Assembly: GCA_941918925.1 (NCBI GenBank)
Contig: OW799233.1
Span: forward strand, 130,534,833-130,598,832
Origin: Phyto melanocephala
Taxonomy: Eukaryota > Arthropoda > Insecta > Diptera > Rhinophoridae
Direction of reading: 5' to 3'
DNA: 64,000 bases
The notes below the pieces were generated by a model. That model saw only the letters and a program-made list of their open reading frames with translations. It was not told where the DNA came from and searched no databases. How positions within the stretch are numbered: position 1 is the first letter of the stretch; each line of letters begins with the position of its first letter. A program made the translations under genes and the position numbers. This document shows, one piece after another, positions 47,308 to 58,870 of the stretch.

Positions 47308-47650
47308 ATGTACATTTTGTATTTTTTACGTATGTGAAGCTGGCATTGTGTAATAAGGAAGTTTAATTAAAGTTGAGATTGAAAATACATTGGGCTACAG
47401 AAAATGTACTGCTTCGAATTTAACGGTGCTCTTTGTACTTTCTTTGTTGACGAAACTAAACTTTTGAAAATAGCGACTATTGATGAAAATGTAATTGGCA
47501 ATAAATTTTCCTAATTTTTACGTTTTTGAAGCTTGAATTTTTAAATTAGGTTGTATTTACTCAAGTTGTGAATGAAAATGATATGGGCCAAAAAAAGGTA
47601 CTTTTTTGAATTTTTTTGTACATTTTGTATTTTCTACGTTTGTAAACACA

Positions 47651-49233
47651 GAAAATTCTTAATTAAAAATTGAAATCTCTGCACAAAATTCTAAGTCATA
47701 TCACATTTATTGCAGCCCATTAAAACTTAAATTGTTGAATAGACTCTGCATGATTTCTTTTGAATTTATTTTTAAATCTTTGATTAATTTTCCTTGTTAC
47801 CTTTCACCTTTCTTTAATAGTAGTTGAGTTATGATTATTGTGATACTTATTAAAAAAAATCATTTTTTTTAAACCCCATTTTCACAAACCACCCACTCCA
47901 CAACGACTCCTCGGTTTAAATTGAAATCTCACAAATAAAGAAAAGCGAAGAATAAAAATGTTCGCCTGTGTTTATTCAATGATAATGAGCACTGGTGATG
48001 ACAATGACAGCAGCAATGTCTTCCCCTTCTGTTTTTAAAGGTCGTGGAAATTCACACATATTTTTGTGTTTTTCGCTTTTGTTGCCTAAATTCAACAAAA
48101 GTGTTTTTTGGTTTTTTCTTTTCAACTTTTCTGGTTCTTTAAAGCCTTTAAGTTTTATTTTGGGGAGTAATAATTTGCACGTGTTTGTTTTTGTATATTA
48201 GTTTGTTAAAATGTGTGTGGGTGTGTGTGAGTGAGTGTTATAGAAACAAACACATGAGTAGATGATTACAAATGTAAACAAAAAACTATCAAGATTATGA
48301 TTTTAATAAAGGGATTGTAAATATTTATTTGCTGGCAAAAAAAAAAACAACAACATATTTATTTTAGCTTTAACCGGAAAGACAAGGTTTTCCTTTTTTT
48401 TTTTTGCTTATTCAGCACAATATTAAAATTAGGATATTTTGTGGTTTGTTGTAATGATTTTAATATTTTTATGTCAAAATCGATTTTTATGTTTATAAAT
48501 AAAGATTTTAGGGCATTTAAGTGATTGTTTTTTACACTTTAAGAAAAAATATGTTTAAAGTAGTCATTATCTGTAAAGGAACAGGCAGACTATGGTTGTA
48601 TTTCATTTCTGAAGAATTAACATATATTTTCGGACTAAAGAAGTTAAACATTAAAAAAAACAATAAAACTCTTTGTTTAAACTAACCCCAAATTCGTGGT
48701 TGTCCGTATTTCTGTCTTCTTGGTTGGCAGCACTTTAATACATAAATGTGTCGTGAATTTTGGGATAATCTTTTTACCAACCTTGCAAACATATTCTGTC
48801 ATCAAAAAAATTGAGAAATTATTAGTCTTGTCTAGGGTTTATCCCATATCCTTTTCTATCAACTCAATAAGGTGTTAAGATGATTTTAATAGTTTATTTT
48901 ATAAATAGCAACCAAACCAAATAAACGTAAAAAAGAGGTACAATTTTCCAATAATCTCTTAATCCTTGTCAAGTGTCAGTTAGCCAATTATTGACAAATA
49001 CTTTGGTGTGATTTTTAAGAATTCCCAAATACTTAAAAATTTTCAAGTGATGAGAACAAAAGAATATAAAATAAAAAAGCTATATTCGGCCTGGCTGAAT
49101 TTGTCAATACCCTACACCATTCTATATATAAGTAAAGTGACAACATCGCTAAACAGCCTAGATTACATATTTAATGCTAGACGACATTTATCTTTATTAT
49201 TTTCAATAACATTTTAGAATTTGCATTGTTACA
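47651..49233. other. No recognised gene
   Basis: AT-rich with a (GT)n run near 48213-48230. A scrap of a DINE-like 3' end (ATATTCGGCCTGGCTGAAT) lies at about 49082-49100. Confidence 0.45.
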
Positions 49234-49769
49234 TAAAGGGTCCGCCAAATAACTTTTTTTTTTGAAAATGCTTTAAAAAAAGTGTAGCTTTGGCTGTGTG
49301 GCACGTAGCGTCGTCCTGTAACCAAATGTTGCCAATATCTTCCTCTTCAATTTTTGTGAACAAAAATTCGTTCAACATGGCCCGATAACGATCGCCATTG
49401 ACTGTAACGAAGAAAAATGGCCCAATTATGTCTCTGGACCAAAATCCGCACCAAACAGTGACTCGTTTTGGGTGTATCGGCTTTTCAATGTATGCGAGCG
49501 GGTTTTCTGTGCCCCAAATGCGACAATTTTGCTTGTTTACATACCCGCCAAGATCAAAATGAGCTTCATCTGAAAAGATGATTTTTTTTTGGCAAAATCG
49601 GCCAAAGTAATGTCGCAATATTTCCCAGCGTCGTTCAAGCGTATACACAACCATATTCGTTCAGCGGAAGGATAAAACTAATTATCTGTCAAATCAGACA
49701 TGAGCTAAGTGTTACCATACACGAAATAAGCACTAGCTGAAAAAAAAAAGTTAGATGGCGGACCCTTTA
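49234..49769 (-). mobile_element. Internally deleted mariner-family element, copy B
   Basis: TA at 49234-49235 and 49768-49769; inverted AAGGGTCCGCCA ends. Minus strand has one uninterrupted 141-codon frame: VYTLERRWEILRHYFGRFCQ, KKIIFSDEAHFDLGGYVNKQ, RVTVWCGFWSRDIIGPFFF, VNGDRYRAMLNEFLFTKI and NIWLQDDATCHTA. It thus keeps the first and second catalytic Asp regions but lacks the N-terminal DNA-binding domain and the third Asp; the frame runs straight into the left terminal repeat (KKKLFGGPFM). Cannot be autonomous. Confidence 0.87.
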
Positions 49770-49949
49770 GTTAGCTGAGTTCTTCTACTCAAGCCGTTTC
49801 ATTTAAAACCCATTTAGAGCGCCATATAAGATTTTTACTTTTTCAAAGTTTTCTGCGTTCTTCTGGTCAAGTCCTTTCTTTTGATATCCACATCGTTCCC
49901 CTCTCTTGTCCTATAGCTGAAGCAAATCGATTTTATTTTGTAAATTGTA

Positions 49950-52185
49950 AAAGAAACACCGAAGTTTGGATTTTTGTGCTGATATCCCTGCAGTCCCTTT
50001 ATTCGAACTGTCCTCTGACCACTCTCCAACTATTATACTAATGCGCAGCTGGCAAAACAGAGAAAAACCTTTTTGTTTTCCTAATAGACATACTAACTGG
50101 CTAAAATATAGAAAGTATGTAAGCTCTCACGTACCTCAAAATATTTCACTGAAATCCGAAAATACAAGATGCTATAAACGTATTCTCGGAAACGTTATTA
50201 ACTGGAGCTAAAGTTGCTACACCTTTTAAATGCTTTAACGGCACTAAGAATAAATTTTCAACAACCATTTAAAACCTTATAAAGGAAAAGAGAAATCTAA
50301 AAAGACAATGGCAACTACACCGCTCGCCAACCTTGAAAATACAACTAAATCACTGTCAAAGAACCCTTCATAATGCTGTTTTGGAGAATAAACAATCAGC
50401 TCTAAAGGCATATTTAGAAGGTTTAGACGCAACTAAATTCACGGATTATAGTCTTTGGAAGGCCACCAAAAGACTGAAAAACCCAATTAGATGCGAACCT
50501 GCAATTCGGCTTAGCGATGGTAACTGGGCTAGGTCCCATAAAAACAAAGCTGAAGTTTTTGCTGATCATCTCGAAAAAGTATTTACGCCTAATATTTCCA
50601 GCTCATGCACAACTTTACCAGATATTGAAGTTCGTGTTGTTTCCCCAATGAAAATTCGTTTCTCGTCCCTAACTTCAGCGTTCAAAAAACTGAAAACAAA
50701 TAAATCCCCTGGCATAGACAAAATTTCAAGAAACATGATACGTGAACTACCAACATCTGCCCTTAAGCTGATTTTATTCATATTAAATTCCATCTTAAGA
50801 ACCGGTTTCTACCCTAAATCATGGAAAATAGCAGAAATTACTATGATACCTAAGCCAGGTAAAGACGCTAGCCAAGTGTCATCTTATCGCCCGATAAGCT
50901 TACTCTCAATTTTATCAAAGCTCTTTGAGAAAATATTTTTAAATGCGTTGACCCCTTATTTAAACGACCATCACATCATTCCCGTTCATCAATTTGGATT
51001 CCGAAAAGATCATGGCACAAAATAACAAGTTCGTCGCATAGGTAATCTTATCAGACAGGCTTTTAAGGACAAACACTATTGCTCATCACTCTTCATAGAC
51101 ATTTGTCAAGCCTTTGACAAGGTCTGGCATGATGGGCTTCTACATAAAATTGGTTCTTTGTTACCCCAAAATACCCAAAAACTACTGCGAAATTATTTAT
51201 TGGATCGTTCATTTGTAGTAAAGTATAAAGACTATATCTCACACTCAAGAAAAATCACAGCAGGAGTTCCCCAAGGCAGTATACTTGGTCCTCTCTCGTA
51301 TATAATTTATACATCAGATATGCCCACTAATAACTTAATGCACACGTCAACTTTTGCAGATGACATAGCATTTATAAGCATAGATAAAAATTTAGTAATT
51401 GCTTCTAATTGCCTGCAGGATCATATTAAAGAACTCGAAAAATGGCTCAACCAATGGAAAATAAAAGTAAACCCAGCAAAGTGCGCACATGTCACTTTCA
51501 CCTTGAGAAAGGGAAACTGTCCTAACCTGAAGATAAATAACATCGCTATCCCAGAGCAAAATCATATAAAATATCTTGGTATACACCTTGATCGACGCTT
51601 TACCTGGTCTCAACATATCGAATCCAAATCTATGCAACTCAAACTCAAAACACTACAACTTCAGTGGCTTCTTTGTTCTCATACTGCTCTCAACCTAAAC
51701 TACAAGGTTCTACTTTACAAAGCTATCATTAAGCCAATATGGACCTATGGAATCCAACTATGGGGAACAGCTTCTGCTTCTAATATATAGAAATTACAAA
51801 GACGGCAAAACAAAATATTGCGACTTATTACTGGAGACCCGTGGTACATTAGTAACGCGAAGATTCACAAGGACCCTTATATTCCATTTGTTCGCTACGA
51901 AATAGAAACCTTCTGCTCAAAACATGTACGAAAACTGGAAACTCATCCAAATCCTCTCGCACAGAATCTGCTGTATTATAATGGACATACTCGACTCAGG
52001 AGGATCGACACATTGGCCCTCGCGGTCTCGTTGGAATGATGACCACTATGCAATGAAAATTGGAGTCTCTATTGCAGTGGCAAAAGATCCAGAAATTAGT
52101 TAATTTAAGATTTTAATACTTATTGTCATTTTCTTAATATATAAAGATCGAATAAAAAAATTATGAGTAATTAAAAAAAAAAAAA
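49950..52185 (+). mobile_element. Jockey-clade LINE, 5'-truncated, ORF2 with few lesions
   Basis: Runs from the end of the endonuclease domain (PLFELSSDHSPTIIL, 50000-50040) through a complete reverse transcriptase to an A-rich tail at 52168-52185. RT landmarks in order: KLKTNKSPGIDKISRNMI (50690-50740), TMIPKPGKD and SSYRPISLLSILSKLFEKI (50840-50935), QFGFRKDHGT (50990), SLFIDICQAFDKVWHDGLLH (51090-51145), TAGVPQGSILGPLSY (51258-51300), the catalytic box TFADDIAF (51349-51372, FADD) and HIKYLGIHLDRRFTW (51565-51610). Lesions seen: a disrupted stretch about 50205-50290, TAA at 51022 and TAG at 51788. The tail also encodes a LRLITGDPWY thumb region. Inactive but comparatively young. Confidence 0.9.
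50333..52039 (+). pseudogene. LINE reverse transcriptase ORF2 (interrupted)
   Basis: Coding core of the jockey-type element. One frame is readable from about 50290 (KRNLKRQWQLHRSPTLKIQL) to 52039, with in-frame stops only at 51022-51024 (TAA after KDHGTK) and 51788-51790 (TAG after TASASNI); both read through to matching RT sequence (QVRRIGNLIRQAF and KLQRRQNKILRL). Reverse transcriptase copies the element's RNA at a nicked target site. The three-Asp catalytic set is visible (FIDICQAFD and FADD). No intact second ORF (gag-like) is present, because the 5' half is missing. Confidence 0.87.
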
Positions 52186-52189
52186 ATAT

Positions 52190-52766
52190 CTCAGTTAGCT
52201 TAAAACCGATTTGTCAGTTTTTTTTAGCAATAATTTTTAAGATTACGGCTTGTATTTGGTTGTTATTGGCGTGTCCAAAAATTAATTAGAAGTTTTTGTA
52301 ACTTGATATATTAAAAAACAAATTAAATTATTTTTGCCTATAACTTTGCCGATTAGCAAACGATTTGTCCAAATTTTTTAACGAATATACCTAAAGGCAT
52401 ATTATTTCTAAAAAAGGTAGCAATTAGGACTGAAAAAAATTACTTTCTACTATTAAAGAAAATGGGAAAACCAGAGGTAGTCGTGTTTATATGCTAGTAA
52501 ATATCTCAAAAAGTTATGAGGCGATAGTGCTGGACTTTAAAAGAAATTCATTTTCGGGTATATCCGTAACATACACATACAGATTCGTGCAATTTGTGGG
52601 GGCTCGTTAAAGATGTTGTCAACCAATACACGGACAGATGGATATTATCAATAGACCTCCCCTTCCCCTAGTCATAAGTTTTATGGGGACGGAGATGAAT
52701 ATTGTGAAAATTGCAAACGGAATGGCAAAGCTTATACCCTTAGCACCACAGGTGAAGGGTATAAAA
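52190..52766 (-). mobile_element. DINE-like element, long-form fragment, reverse
   Basis: Carries AACTTTGCCGATTAGCAAAC, CACGGACAGATGG, TTTTATGGGGACGGAGATGA and ends CACCACAGGTGAAGGGTATA. The hairpin end is absent; it may have been cut when the LINE to its left inserted. Confidence 0.65.
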
Positions 52767-53645
52767 ACAGACCCAAACGAAAATGTTTCCTAATAAAATT
52801 CTAAATTATACTCTTTTACATACAAGCACACACGCTCACGCACATACATACAACACCAAAGCATAAAAAAAAATACTTTAAAGTGAAGGATAAGAGGACA
52901 TGTCAATAAAACTATTTATTTTCTAAATAAACATGACCCTCACAGAGTAACCTTTTTCCAACCATTTTCAGCTTTTTGCCTCCACTTTTTTAGGTTTAAA
53001 CTTTTCCGATTAATGTTTTTATGAATCTCTTAAGCAAAAAAAAAAAACATATGAAGACATGTGTGAGTGTGGTGTGTGTAAAAAATCTATGTTTACATTT
53101 CATTTCTTGAACTTTCAAAACTTTTTTTTTACATGACACACTGACTGTTAGTATTCAGTGGTAAGTGTCAATGTTACCGCCTTGGATCTTTGATGATGGA
53201 TTTATGTAAATGCGAATTAAGTTGGAAAAATTTTTGTATTTATTATTTTCAAGCAAAAGTTGCCTTAACTCTTGTTTGTATTCCTGTCGCATTCTTATGA
53301 TTGTTACTATGGTTGGTCATCAATGTTTATGTGACATTATGCCGACATGATGTCTAAAAGGAGGCCATCATAAGAAAACTTATTTAAATCCCTTAACAAA
53401 ATATTGAATTCTCACACAATTACAAATGATACACACTGATGCACACATTTTTTCATTAAACAATTTGGAACAATCTTTTGAAATCTTATCGGGGTTCTTT
53501 ACTAAAGGGTAAATCGTGTCAAGTTTTAAAAGGCTATTTGTATTACTTTTTTTTAAACAGAATTAATATTTTAATATCGTTTTTGTCTTTGCCATTGGAT
53601 ACCATTATTTTTTAGATAAAATATCAAAAAAGTTAACAAATATTT
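52767..53645. other. No recognised gene
   Basis: AT-rich sequence only. Confidence 0.4.
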
Positions 53646-54452
53646 AACAAGTAACAGTGCTATATTCGGCCATGCCGAATCTTATATACCCTTCACAACG
53701 TGTAGTCATGCAATAACAGAAGTTTGTATCACCATTCATCTCATATGAAATACGTACATACATATAAAAAAAATACATATATAAAAACATCCCATTGTAA
53801 AATTAAAAATTAACTTATGTATGTAAAAAAAAATAAAAAAAAATTTAAAAAATAAATTTAAAAAAAAATTAAAAAAAAATTAAAAAGAATATTTAAAAAA
53901 AAAATTTTAAAAAAAATAATTAAAATATAAATAATAAATATAAAACAAACAAAAATAAAAAAAAAAATTTAAAAAAAATAATAAAAATATAAATAATATA
54001 TTAAATAAAAATTAAAACAAAAAAAAATAAAAAAAAAAATTTAAAAAATTAAAAAATTTTTTTTTGGCTCAGCTGGGATTCTTTACTTTAACCAATATAC
54101 ACGTTTGTATGTATTTATGTTGTTTTTGTGAAAAAAAATCGAGGTGGTCGTGGGTTTTTGCTCATATCTCAGTTGTTTATGAACCGATGTTTCTGATTTT
54201 CTATACCGATTTACTCCCGAATATTTCTGCTATTTTAATACCTCACCCGGGTCCAAGCAATTTCGGGGGGCTTAAAAAAGTTGATTTCAACGTACACACG
54301 GACAGACGGACAGACTGACAGAGCTAAATCGACTCCCCTATTCATAAGCTTTCAGAAAATATATACTTTATGGGGTCGGATATGAAAATTGTAGAAATTT
54401 CACACGGAATGACAAACCTATATAAACCCTTTTTCACTGTGTGAAGGGTATA
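53646..54452 (-). mobile_element. DINE-like element, complete short form, reverse
   Basis: From AACAAGTAACAGTGC and the hairpin ATTCGGCCATGCCGAAT to GTGTGAAGGGTATAAAAA. Includes a ~230-bp A-rich tract (53828-54060), GGCTCAGCTGGGATTC, TGGTCGTGGGTTTTTGCTC, CCTCACCCGGGTCCAAGC and TATGGGGTCGG. Best full-length reference for the variant carrying the CACCCGGGTCC block. Confidence 0.78.
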
Positions 54453-54797
54453 AAAAGCTAAAAATGTAGGCAGCACTTGGCAGAGGTTTAAAGCCATAAA
54501 TATACTAAATAAATAATAGATGTTTTTTTTTAATGTAAAAACAAATTGCTTTTACAATAATTGTGAGTTTTAGAGACTTTTCATTTAGCACACAATATTC
54601 ATACGCAACCCTTTGTGTTCGTTTGCCTGTGTATTGGTTGTAATTCACTGTAAAAGTTGTTTTAAAATTTTGTATGATTTCTCATCTTCACTTTGCTTCA
54701 CTCAGAATCCATAGTAGCAAATTTTATAAAGGGTGAAAAGAAAAACTTTTTTATAACTTGAAATTGTTTAAAATAATGCAAAAAAGGAAATTTTAAA

Positions 54798-55480
54798 TAC
54801 GTGGCATTAATATTTTAAAATAATTTCATGATTATGGCCATCGTGGCTGTTCTTGACAAACCATAATTTGGACGTAAAGTTTTAGGTAATTTTTCGAGCT
54901 TTGCTGGCCATATTTGAAGAAAACTATGAACAATGTTGGCCATCAAGATATAAATTTTTGCAGGCTTATCGGCATAAACTAGTGTCTAGTGGCTTTTGGA
55001 ATTAAATTTTATGTCAACTGACAGGCCCATTACTCGAAATCAATTTATGGCCCAGTTTTTCATTAAGAAAAACGATGGATCCAGTCTTCACATGGAACTT
55101 TAAATTAAAAAAAACGATTGCCCCAGTCTTCGTATGGGACGTATAGACATTCTGTTGAAGCTATATCCATATCCATTACCAATGTTACCCGTATTAAAAA
55201 AATTCTTGATCATAGTGCGGTGACAGTCTTCAAAACAATAACTTTTAATACGAGGTATTAATATTTGAAAATGACTTCGGGCATAAAACCATCGTCTAAT
55301 TTTGGTGCTTTTTTAAGCTCTGCTGTCCATATGTCACGAATATCATGGTTTATCAGAAAAAGTTGGTAAATTTTTGTGGCCCTACAGGAATAATTTACAA
55401 ATATTAAATTGCAAGAGCGGGGAGGCCAATTGACCCGTTTCTCGAAATCTAATTAACACCAAATTTTTAATGAATTAAAT
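54798..55480. repeat. Two diverged direct repeats
   Basis: AATACGTGGCATTAATATTT (54798) and AATACGAGGTATTAATATTT (55249) begin two blocks that share TTTTCGAGCTTTGCTGGCCATAT-like and GGCCCATTACTCGAAATCAA-like stretches in the same order. Period ~450 bp. Nature unknown. Confidence 0.5.
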
Positions 55481-56307
55481 TGTGTATCTTATTAGGCTAA
55501 GGCATCCCAGCCTGCTTGCTAAGTCCATTAAACAGGGAAAAGTTTATCACTTTCATAATGTGAGCAAGACAGACGTCCACTCGCGAAGAAATCAAGATAA
55601 TGAAAATCCTTAACAACTAGCCATGCTAGTTTGAGCATCATTGAAACTCAAAATGTAAGTGGAGACTTGTGAATTCCGAAGGTCTTCCTCTATGGATGCA
55701 TAAAGCAGCTACCCTGCATATCTGCGGTTCGTATCACTATCCGCAACATAAGAAAATAAGTTGAACAGCATTAAACCGAATATTATACTTCAAAACTTTT
55801 TATCCAAAATGGTCCTATATTTTCTTTGAGAACCTGAGAAATTTAAATTCGATTATACGAGTGGAAAATGATGCAAATCTTCATTTTATTTAAATTTTTT
55901 TCTCGCATAAATATAATTATTATTTAATGAAATTAGAATTAGAGAAGCATAGCATTAATTTTAAATATTTTTAACATGAAACTAATATTTAAATTTTCCT
56001 TATACAGGATTGAGTTCATTTTTAAACATTCTTATTTTACAAAGAATTTTTATTAATTGTGATAATAAAAGAGTAATCTGAAATAGTATGTTTTGCCGAC
56101 ACTAGTAGAGTGGAATGCATTTTTGAAACCATCTACGGACTTCATTATCAGCACTCTTTGATAGTTGATTACATGTTGGATGTAAATATCATCTATTTAA
56201 CTCCCAGATTTTTAAACCAGTTGAATTTGGTAACTACTTTGTTTACTTTCTTCATATTATCGTACCACAACAAGTTGGATCGAAATTTTACCAACAGCAA
56301 CCCTTTT
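55481..56307. other. No recognised gene
   Basis: 55500-55760 is less AT-rich than its surroundings (for example GCCTGCTTGCTAAGTCC) and may be an eroded element, but no frame or ends could be recognised. Confidence 0.35.
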
Positions 56308-56860
56308 TATACCCTTCACACCAAAGGTGAAAAGGTGAAATTTCTACAATTTTCATTTCCGACCCACTAAAGTATATATTTTTTAAAATTTTATTAATAG
56401 GAAAGTCGATTAAGCATTGTCGATATGTCAGTCTGTCCGTGTGTATGTATGTTGAAATCAACTTTTTAAAGCCCGCCCGACATAGCCTGGAATCGCGTGA
56501 GGTATTAAAATATCAGAAATATTCGGGAGCAGATCGGTATTAAAAATCAGAAAAATCGGTTCATAAACAAACGAGATATGAGTAAAAAACCACGACCACC
56601 TCGTTTTTTCACAACAACAACATACGACAAATGCATACAAACGTAGTATACTGGTCAGAGTGAACGTGGCATCGAATTCCAGCTGAGCCAATTTTTTTTT
56701 TTTTATATTTTTATTTTTATCTTTAATATCTTATTTTTAATGTATTTATTTTTTTTATTTGATATTTTTTTGTTATTTTTTATTTGTTTTTTTAAAATTG
56801 TTTTTTATTTATTTTTAAACATACTTTTTAAATAAGTTTTGTCCTGCTCTACCCAGCAGT
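56308..56860 (+). mobile_element. DINE-like element, 3' end lost
   Basis: Starts TTATACCCTTCACACCAAAG. Has CATTTCCGACCCACTAAAGT, CCACGACCACC and the module GGCATCGAATTCCAGCTGAG (56668-56687), then a T-rich tract. The hairpin end is not found. Confidence 0.7.
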
Positions 56861-57169
56861 TAGGTAGCGATATAAACAGATAATTGTTTTTATTTCACAA
56901 TCAATACTTATAATCGTTTGTTTTCATTTTGTGTTTTGCCAGTATTCAACAGAATCTTGGTTGACCAACAGTGAATGATAATTTTTAACAATAGTAATAT
57001 TTTTATTTAATAACAAAAATATGTGTGTACGTAAGTAAAGGGAGTCTTAGTAAGAATGCACTTTTTCAATTAAGTGTAATTTCTTTTATGCAAGTGGCAA
57101 CTCTGGAAATCGTAAGCTGTTACATATGTTTTTTATGTTTAAAAATGCAGCGTTTTAAGAAAGAATGAC

Positions 57170-57620
57170 GTGTTTCAATTGCGAAAATAATTTACACAAA
57201 TTTGGAAATATATGCTCGCTACTTTCGAAGAATTGTCATTGTAAAAAGTGCACCTAATGAGTCAGCAATTCAAAGAGTGGTAAAAAAACTTGGATCAGTG
57301 GATGAGTTATAGACATTATGACTTATATTCCAGCAGACCATGGTAATTACCGGCAACTCGTTCAATAGGTAATGGAACAAAGTAAAGTCAATCTCAGTTA
57401 TTCGAAAAAAGTCATTTTATCTGATAAAGCGAAGTTCTATCTGAATGGCTTCGTGAATACACAAAATTGTCGAATTTGGGGCACAAACGATACTAATGCA
57501 ATTCATTAGAAACAAATGCAGCCACAAGGAGTAACTATCTGGTGCGGACTTTGTGAAGAAAGCACGACTGTACGTTACTTTTGTGTAGATGAGACCGAAA
57601 TTTCACCCATGAAACAGTTC
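57170..57620 (+). pseudogene. mariner transposase relic
   Basis: Plus strand reads APNESAIQRVVKKLGSVDEL (57255-57310), then ADHGNYRQLV, then SKKVILSDKAKFYLNGFVNT, QNCRIWG and GVTIWCG (57395-57550). These are N-terminal and first-Asp landmarks of a mariner transposase in order, with stops. The C-terminus was not found. Confidence 0.68.
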
Positions 57621-57897
57621 ATTTGATGTCAACGATTTTTTTTGAGTGTTTGTGATATCGCGATATAAAATTGGTGAAATTTCTGTAAAAAAGTTAAAGT
57701 TATGAAATGAGTAATGGACTGTCATCAGTGCCGGGGGTACTGTGATGTGAGGTTACTGCTTAATCGAAACTTGTTCAATAAAATAATCAGAAATATCTAA
57801 AAAAAATGCGTATTTTTATTTTGAACCAAAAATGAGCAAAATAAATTTTATGCGAATTTAGAAAAATTTATTTAATTTTTTTTTTGATTATCTACGA

Positions 57898-58600
57898 CAG
57901 CGGTCACCAACTACTTTTATTTAGGGTCCGTTTTTTAACACATCACAACTGTCGCGGTCCAGAAGGTAAAAAACTGAACTATTTAAATAATATGTTTAGA
58001 TACTGTATCAATAGGCAAATAAAACGAATGGGTTTCGGTGCATTATTTATTATTTTATTAAATAAATAAACAGAAGTGAGTACTGAAGGTTTTTACAATG
58101 TTAATGAGAAAAATTATATTTTTTGTCTTGGACTATCCGTCTGAAGTTTGAAGTAGAGCTTATGCAGGCTATTCTTATTCTTTTAATTGAAATGTTTATC
58201 GGCAAGTCTGTTCCTGAATTTATTTTTAATGAAGCTTATCTTAGAAAATGCTGCTCCATAAACATATGTTGGCCCAAACAAAGTGAGAAATTTCGAGGCT
58301 ATTTTTTTTAATTCTGGGTATTTATAAGCACAAACAAATTTTATTCAAAACTTTTTCTGTTTTTGGTGTTTTAAAATTGTATTTTCTGGGAAATCGATCA
58401 TTTCCACCTGCAGAGAAGCTTTTATTACTCAACACAGCCTGTTTGACGAGTGTATGTGTGAGATTTTGGGATCATCATCAAAGGTTGATGTCGAGACGAA
58501 AATATTTCTCATAAATTTGTTACATAATGTAAAATATTTTGTATTGTTAACACAACGTCCGCATAAAATAGATCTACGGTCCGCCAGTTGGTGACCCCTG
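57898..58600. mobile_element. hAT (Charlie-like) non-autonomous element
   Basis: Ends CAGCGGTCACCAACT and (right arm) CAGGGGTCACCAACT are inverted matches with the sequence style of Charlie-type hAT ends. The flanks ATCTACGA (57890-57897) and ATCTAGGG (58601-58608) match at 6 of 8 positions, an aged 8-bp duplication. No transposase domain recognised inside. Confidence 0.68.
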
Positions 58601-58688
58601 ATCTAGGGCAAAGAATTACCCTGTTGGTTCTGCCTTAGCCAATCATATGGAAAATAATTTTTTATTTACTTGCAAATGTATTTAAAAA

Positions 58689-58821
58689 TTGGCTAATTCA
58701 CAAGGTGTTCTATAAAAGTTTGATAGTTTTACAATGAAGAATACAAAACTTTTTAACCATTTAAATTGTTTTGGGAAGTTATGACTGTATGACTCTGAGG
58801 ACAGCATTGTGAATTAGCCAA
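58689..58821. repeat. 133-bp inverted-repeat element
   Basis: Perfect 15-bp inverted ends TTGGCTAATTCACAA / TTGTGAATTAGCCAA. Small MITE or hairpin; no clear duplication. Confidence 0.55.
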
Positions 58822-58870
58822 GTATATGTATATTCAATAAAACTAATTTAACAAAACGATTATTGAATTT

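Larger units (their letters stand above)
44991..47640 (+). mobile_element. Helitron-like relic with ~126-bp tandem units
   Basis: Starts with TTTATGTATAAAAGAGTAAC and GTGACTGACTGACTGATTCA, a common animal-Helitron 5' signature. From about 45640 it carries diverged units with ATGTTATGGG(T/C), (A)GGTACTTTTTT, ACATTTTGTATTTTCTACGT and GAAGCTTGAATTGTG. It is interrupted by a LINE 3' end (45147-45483) and by a long DINE-like element (46296-47307). The 3' terminus was not identified. Confidence 0.55.

Noticed and set aside
55500..55760. Less AT-rich stretch as a host exon or LTR-element remnant
   Set aside because: No continuous frame, splice signals or recognisable motif on either strand.
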